Source: Liolophura sinensis
Lineage: Eukaryota > Mollusca > Polyplacophora > Chitonida > Chitonidae
Direction: 5' to 3'
Assembly: GCF_032854445.1 (NCBI RefSeq)
Contig: NC_088307.1
Coordinates: 29,668,484-29,732,483 of the forward strand
Length of the DNA: 64,000 bases
Made by a program: the position numbers and the translations under genes. A model generated the notes under the pieces. It did no database searches and was not told the DNA's origin. It worked only from the letters and a program-made list of their open reading frames with translations. This document shows positions 59,789-64,000 of the stretch, piece after piece (the stretch's first letter is position 1; every line of letters begins with the position of its first letter).

Positions 59789-62606
59789 CTGAAAATACAG
59801 AAATTGTTTCATTTGTTAGGTAAAACAAATATACAACAGCCCGGTAAGGTAAACAGAGAAACAGGTCGTGTCCATATTGCAAAACATAAAATTATTAAAC
59901 TAAAAACAAAGTTGCCTAAGTTATAAAACAAACATATTCTGTTAACCTTTCACAGCGCTTGCTTTTTTCAAACTAATCTTTAATTCTCATCTTTATTAGA
60001 CTTCGGATCTCAAGTCTCAGGTCAAAAATAAATACAATCATCTGTTTGCATACACCGTATTTTGCTCACTGGCGTCAAACGCCGTAATTGCTGTTTAAAT
60101 CCACACCATGCTGGCTTCCTCTCGATCCAGTTGTACCTGGAGGGTTTTCCAGTGGATGATCGTGGGTTTTCCCCAGGTTCCGGCTGCTTTCCTCCTACAA
60201 TATTACTGGGCCTTCGTCGTATGAATAAAATATTCTCAACGTCGGAGTAACAAGGCCGATGGCTATTGTACCTACCTGCTGGGTATGTGACCTCACCAAG
60301 CAAAGAAACAGACATATACTGACTTTCACCAGTCAGCTCATGGATACATCAGAGACCCTATCCCACAATATATACAAACATGTTTCTTCCCACAGGTACT
60401 AAAAATCAGTCATTGTTAACGTCAGCACCTGTGTGCATCAGCGCCGGTACATGCCATAGACCCTATCCCACAATACACATAAACATAGGACATGTTCCTT
60501 CTCCCCCAGCAATAAAAGTCAGCTTCCGTGTACGTCAGCTCGGGTGTACTTCAGCACCCGTGTACCTCAGCACCCGTGTACGTCAGCGCCGGCATACACC
60601 ATATACTCTATCCCGCAATATACACAAACAGGTGGCATGGTCCTTCCCATAGGCACTCAAAGTCAGCACCTATATACGTCATGACCCATAGATGTCATAG
60701 ACCCTATCCCACAATATATACAAACATGTTCCTTCCCACAGGCACTAAAAGTCCCACAGCAAAAGTCAGCACCCGCACATGCCATAGACGCAATCCCACA
60801 ATACACACACTCATGTAACGTGTTCCTGCCTACAGGCACTCATGATCAGCACCGGTGCACATGTACGTCAGCGCCCGTATACGACATATACCATATGTCA
60901 CAATATTCAAAATCATGTCACACGTTCCTTCCCTCTTGCACTCAGGCAGCACCTGGATATATCATATACCTGTCCAACAAAATATACAATCATGTCACAT
61001 ATTCCTTCATTTTTGTATTCAGTCAAACCCGAATACGTCATATACTGTGTCCCACAATATATACAATCGCGTCACATATTCCTTCCCTCTTGCATTCAGT
61101 CAGCACCCCAATACATCCTTTACCTGTCCCACAATATATACAATCATGTCACATATTCCTTCCCTCTTGCACTCAGTCAGCACTCGAATACACCATATAC
61201 CCTGTCCCACAGTGTATACATTCACGTTACATATTCCTTTCCTCAGCACCCGAATACATCATATACCATGCCTCTGAGTGTATGCAATCATGTCAGGTTT
61301 TCCTTCCCACAGACACTACAAATTCACACGTCATACACTCTATCCCACATATACGCCCACATGTACAAACAATGGTGTGAAACGCACTTTGCTTATCACA
61401 ATATTTCTGAAATTCAAACATTACACTATACACACACATGTCGGAATGGAATTCCAAGCTGTGCTAGTCAATGCATGCAGCTAATCGAGCTCAGACTCCT
61501 AATATCTGTTTTGTGCGGTCACCCGCTATATCATAGGCCTACGTTTGCCATATTTACACTTCCTGCCGCAGTCTCTGTCACAAAGGTGTTAAGTTGTATA
61601 TAAGAAATGAATGGGATCAAACATGGTGAGTGGACACCACCAATGGATTAAAGAGGTTCCAAGCCAGCATGATTGCTCTGGCTAAAACTTCCTCATCAAT
61701 GAGATATTGTAAAGGGACATGTGTGTAGAGTACAGGCTAAGATACAGACCACGGCTCGATTGCATGAAGAGATCGTAGCTACAATCGATTGTACACCTCA
61801 CAGTTGAGTTTACAACTGACTGTAAAAACAAGTTGCACCGCTAGTACATAGGAATTGTAAGGCGACTGTAGATTGTTGAAGTTACAATTGCGATAAGCTT
61901 AATTTGACGCGTAAATAAAGATGGCTTAAAGATATAAATTGCCGATGTACCGGTCAATAGCTTTCTTTACCTCTATTTTCAAAAGAGTTCTATCTCATAA
62001 TGATGAAAAACAGCATGTGAAAAAATGCTCGTAACATCTTTTTGAGACAATTAAATTGCACATGCTTTCAACCCGAGTCGAAAGATGCTAACAAACAGTA
62101 TACCTAACGTAAGTACTTATACGTAACGTTAATTTTTATTATTTTTTTTTTTGGCGGGGGGGGGGGGGCGATTGTAAAAAAATTGTAACAGGGTCAATTG
62201 TAATGTCTGATTTTAAGTTACAACTGTCATAGCTTAAAATCCCTTCGTGCAAGAGGGTGTCGGTTGCAAGCTATGGTTGCGATCGAGATCTTGGTGATTT
62301 ATAATAAATTTACGATTACGATCCCTTTGTGCAAGCGGCTCAGAGCAGTTAAATAGCAGTTAAATGCTTTATCTCCCGAATTTCCGAGATATTGTCCTAG
62401 TGCATCTGATATCTTTAACTCTTTATATGTATAGTGGAGTATATAGTGCACGCAGATAAGACAATCTTTATGCCGCTCGACAAGTGATGGCGATGTTTCT
62501 CACACTATTGGCAACTTACTCATCACGGGGTTGGAAATGGGTCCGTTGTGCATCACGTAACTTCTCCAAGTTTCTCCGATCGGTACCTTCCGTGTACAGT
62601 TTATGC
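59482..62606 (-). CDS. 3' end of an unidentified minus-strand gene (last two exons)
   Basis: Two exons fit together. Exon A (62606-62520, acceptor TGATTGTTTCAG, donor GTAAGT) ends with two bases GA. Exon B (59788-59482, acceptor TTTCTGTATTTTCAG) starts with one base A, then an open frame of 101 codons to TAG. The join gives GAA. The 130-residue product is hydrophilic, charged and rich in Tyr and Ser (DGYLTPRIGD, RLYVDGL, EGYRSQES, REYFSPL), resembling a cytoplasmic tail with several possible phosphotyrosine or sorting motifs. No transmembrane segment or domain is visible in these exons. I do not recognise the family. Earlier exons must lie beyond 62606; none with matching phase was found up to the window end. 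Confidence 0.5.
60088..60250 (+). mobile_element. Old SINE relic in the minus-strand gene's last intron
   Basis: CACACCATGCTGGCTTCCTC, GATGATCGTGGGTTTTCCCC, and CTTTCCTCCTACAATATTAC match the central domain of the main family, strongly mutated. The head is partly lost. It lies antisense to the gene. Confidence 0.72.
60355..61350. repeat. Degenerate compound array, about 78-100 bp units
   Basis: Repeats share TATCCCACAATATATACAAA, CATGTTCCTTCCCACAGGCA and AGTCAGCACCCGTATACGTC. The right half (about 60890-61310) has about 78-bp units with CACATATTCCTTCCCTCTTG. It lies in the last intron of the minus-strand gene. Frames up to 253 codons are by-products. Confidence 0.85.
61754..62343. mobile_element. 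Possible MITE-like element with imperfect terminal inverted repeats
   Basis: The left end CGATTGCATGAAGAGATCGTA and the reverse complement of the right end CGCTTGCACAAAGGGATCGTA match at about 16 of 21 positions. The interior has further partly inverted words (GTTACAATTG, CAATTGTAA). No transposase frame. Exact ends and target-site duplication are unclear, and a second CTTCGTGCAAGAGGG near 62240 could be an alternative right end. Confidence 0.4.
62142..62168. other. T-run followed by a 13-base G-run
   Basis: About 11 T, GGC, then 13 G (62156-62168) inside the MITE-like element. Homopolymers of this kind are prone to slippage and sequencing error, and the G-run could form G-quadruplexes between molecules. 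Confidence 0.85.
62520..62606 (-). CDS. Penultimate exon of the minus-strand gene
   Basis: 87 nt, phase 2 on both sides. Peptide HKLYTEGTDRRNLEKLRDAQ and on to QPRD, basic and helical in character. Called because acceptor, donor and phase all agree with the terminal exon; it is short, so chance is possible. Confidence 0.45.
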
Positions 62607-63600
62607 CTGAAACAATCATACAAAACGATTAGCTCTCTCCACGAATTTGTCATCCACAAATGTCCACAAGTGCTTACATCGTGAACACCCACGTTGCAAA
62701 CATTGACTACGCTTATTTTTAACATAGTCGTAGCTTTTATAGCACAGTTACAAACAGGGTTTAGAGTGAGCTGGACAGTAACTGAAGTTGTTCTCCATCA
62801 AAACATATACTGAACTCCGCCCCATATCTTGCATGGCACTGTTTTCTTAATAACTATGACGTCATCCGAGGCAGTGAGTTCTTGGTGTCGAAACGAGGCT
62901 TATGGAGGTTTACATTATGAGCTAGAAAAAACCACATGTACTAAAACTGCGTTTTATATGCAATATTATGGAAGTCCAACACACCAAGAGCTTAAAGTTT
63001 GATGGTGAACGAGTCTAAATTTTCGGGCAGGCGGATATATACGATACGTTAACAGTTGGATTTTTTTTACCACATCAAGTAATTTTTGAAAAGAACTAAC
63101 TTCAAAACAAATTCTTATTTACATTTCAGTTTCAGATTGATCAAGATTAAACTGTGATTTTATCATTAGGACAAATTCCCTGCCCTTCCCCTGATTTTCA
63201 ACTCTCCTGGTTGTTCATTTAGGAAGGCACATCATCTCTCACTAATACATGAAGAATCATGATGCCTGAAAACTTGTAGGCCATTTTACATACCTGTATT
63301 AGTAACTAGGAATATACCGTCGTCTAAAAGTTATTAACCATTGTACACTTTATATTTGTTTTGACGGATTGAAAAAGGATGCAAATTGAACAAGGCAATC
63401 AAAACAAGAAGAGCTACAAATATTTCTAGGGGTTTCAGAGACCGTTTAAAGACAGAGATTATATATTATTTATATTATTATATTATTATATTATTTAGTT
63501 TCCATACATGGTAATGAAATCCTGAGGAAACTAAGCACTTCCAAAGTAGGGCTTCACAGATATGTTCAGCACTAAAAGGCGACTTAACCAACCCAGCAAC
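62607..63600. other. Unique AT-rich sequence, probably intronic
   Basis: Upstream (minus sense) of the penultimate exon. One strong donor-like site (minus CAG|GTATGT near 63296) has a stop in the needed phase just before it. No further exon recognised. Confidence 0.45.
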
Positions 63601-63609
63601 AGGGAACGG

Positions 63610-64000
63610 CTACCTGTTGTTACTTGGTGACCAAATACCATGCTTTGTCCAAACAAAATGCCAGCTTACAGCAAAGAGCAACAGGCATGTCAAAAGTGGT
63701 GACCAAACAACATGCCTTGTCCAAACAAAATGTCAGCTTACAGCAAAGAGCAACGGACATGTCAAAGCTTCTGCCCAAATCACATGCCTTGTCCAAACAA
63801 ATGTTAACTTACAGCAGACACCAACAGGCATGTCATATCTGGTGTCTAAATACCATGCCTTTGTCCAAACAAAATGTTAGCTTACAGCAAAGAGCAACGG
63901 GCCTGTCAAAGCTGGTGACAAAATCACATGCTTTGTCCAAACAAAATATCAATTCACGGCAGACACCAACAGGCATGTCATATCTGGTGAGTAAATACCA
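63610..64000. repeat. About 72-bp minisatellite running off the window, 5-6 copies
   Basis: The unit has AGCTTACAGCAAAGAGCAAC, GGGCATGTCAAAGCTGGTGA, and CATGCCTTGTCCAAACAAAA. Units alternate between AAAGAGCAAC and AGACACCAAC forms. The array continues beyond 64000. Confidence 0.92.

Noticed and set aside
60842-61603. 253-codon frame
   Set aside because: Mostly the degenerate 78-bp array; the tail past 61350 has no support.
63286-63340. Further upstream exon of the minus-strand gene ending at CAG|GTATGT
   Set aside because: A stop codon lies just before it in the phase required by the next exon.

Overview
The window is non-coding-dominated animal DNA. Genes are split into short exons by GT/AG introns, tRNA-derived SINEs are scattered through it, and by eye roughly 60% of the sequence is tandem minisatellite. 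The SINEs (3' ends running into AAATA-type tails) and a vitelline-envelope-like ZP protein suggest a marine invertebrate, probably a mollusc or another lophotrochozoan. The species cannot be named from the sequence alone. I found no bacterial genes, CRISPR array, rRNA or intact tRNA.

One gene can be assembled completely. It is a nine-exon, plus-strand gene (coding 20636-38843) for a 403-residue type I membrane protein with a signal peptide, a zona pellucida (ZP) module, a furin-type RRKKR site, one transmembrane helix and a short tail. All eight splice junctions keep phase. A TATA box lies about 225 bp before the start codon. The 3' end of a second, minus-strand gene is visible as two phase-compatible exons (62606-62520 and 59788-59482). 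It converges on the ZP gene, and its upstream exons lie outside the window or were not recognised.

Layout: 1-3890 is a 41-bp palindromic minisatellite with a 127-bp-arm inverted repeat inside it. From 3.9 to 20 kb there is mostly anonymous sequence with SINEs and eight or so unrelated minisatellites (31, 39, 75, 64, 78, 44 and 48 bp among others). From 20.4 to 38.8 kb is the ZP gene, where seven of eight introns carry their own private tandem array (29, 36+63, 20, 26, 33, 43 and 38 bp). From 39 to 58 kb is the convergent intergenic region: a 35-bp array with GTAAGT in almost every unit, a 37-bp array, and a 13-kb array of 44-bp units organised in about 2.9-kb higher-order repeats. From 58 to 64 kb are the last exons of the minus-strand gene, whose introns again hold private arrays, a SINE relic and a MITE-like element.

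Most long open reading frames here (up to 688 codons) are by-products of tandem repeats whose unit happens to lack stop codons. They are treated as repeats, not genes.
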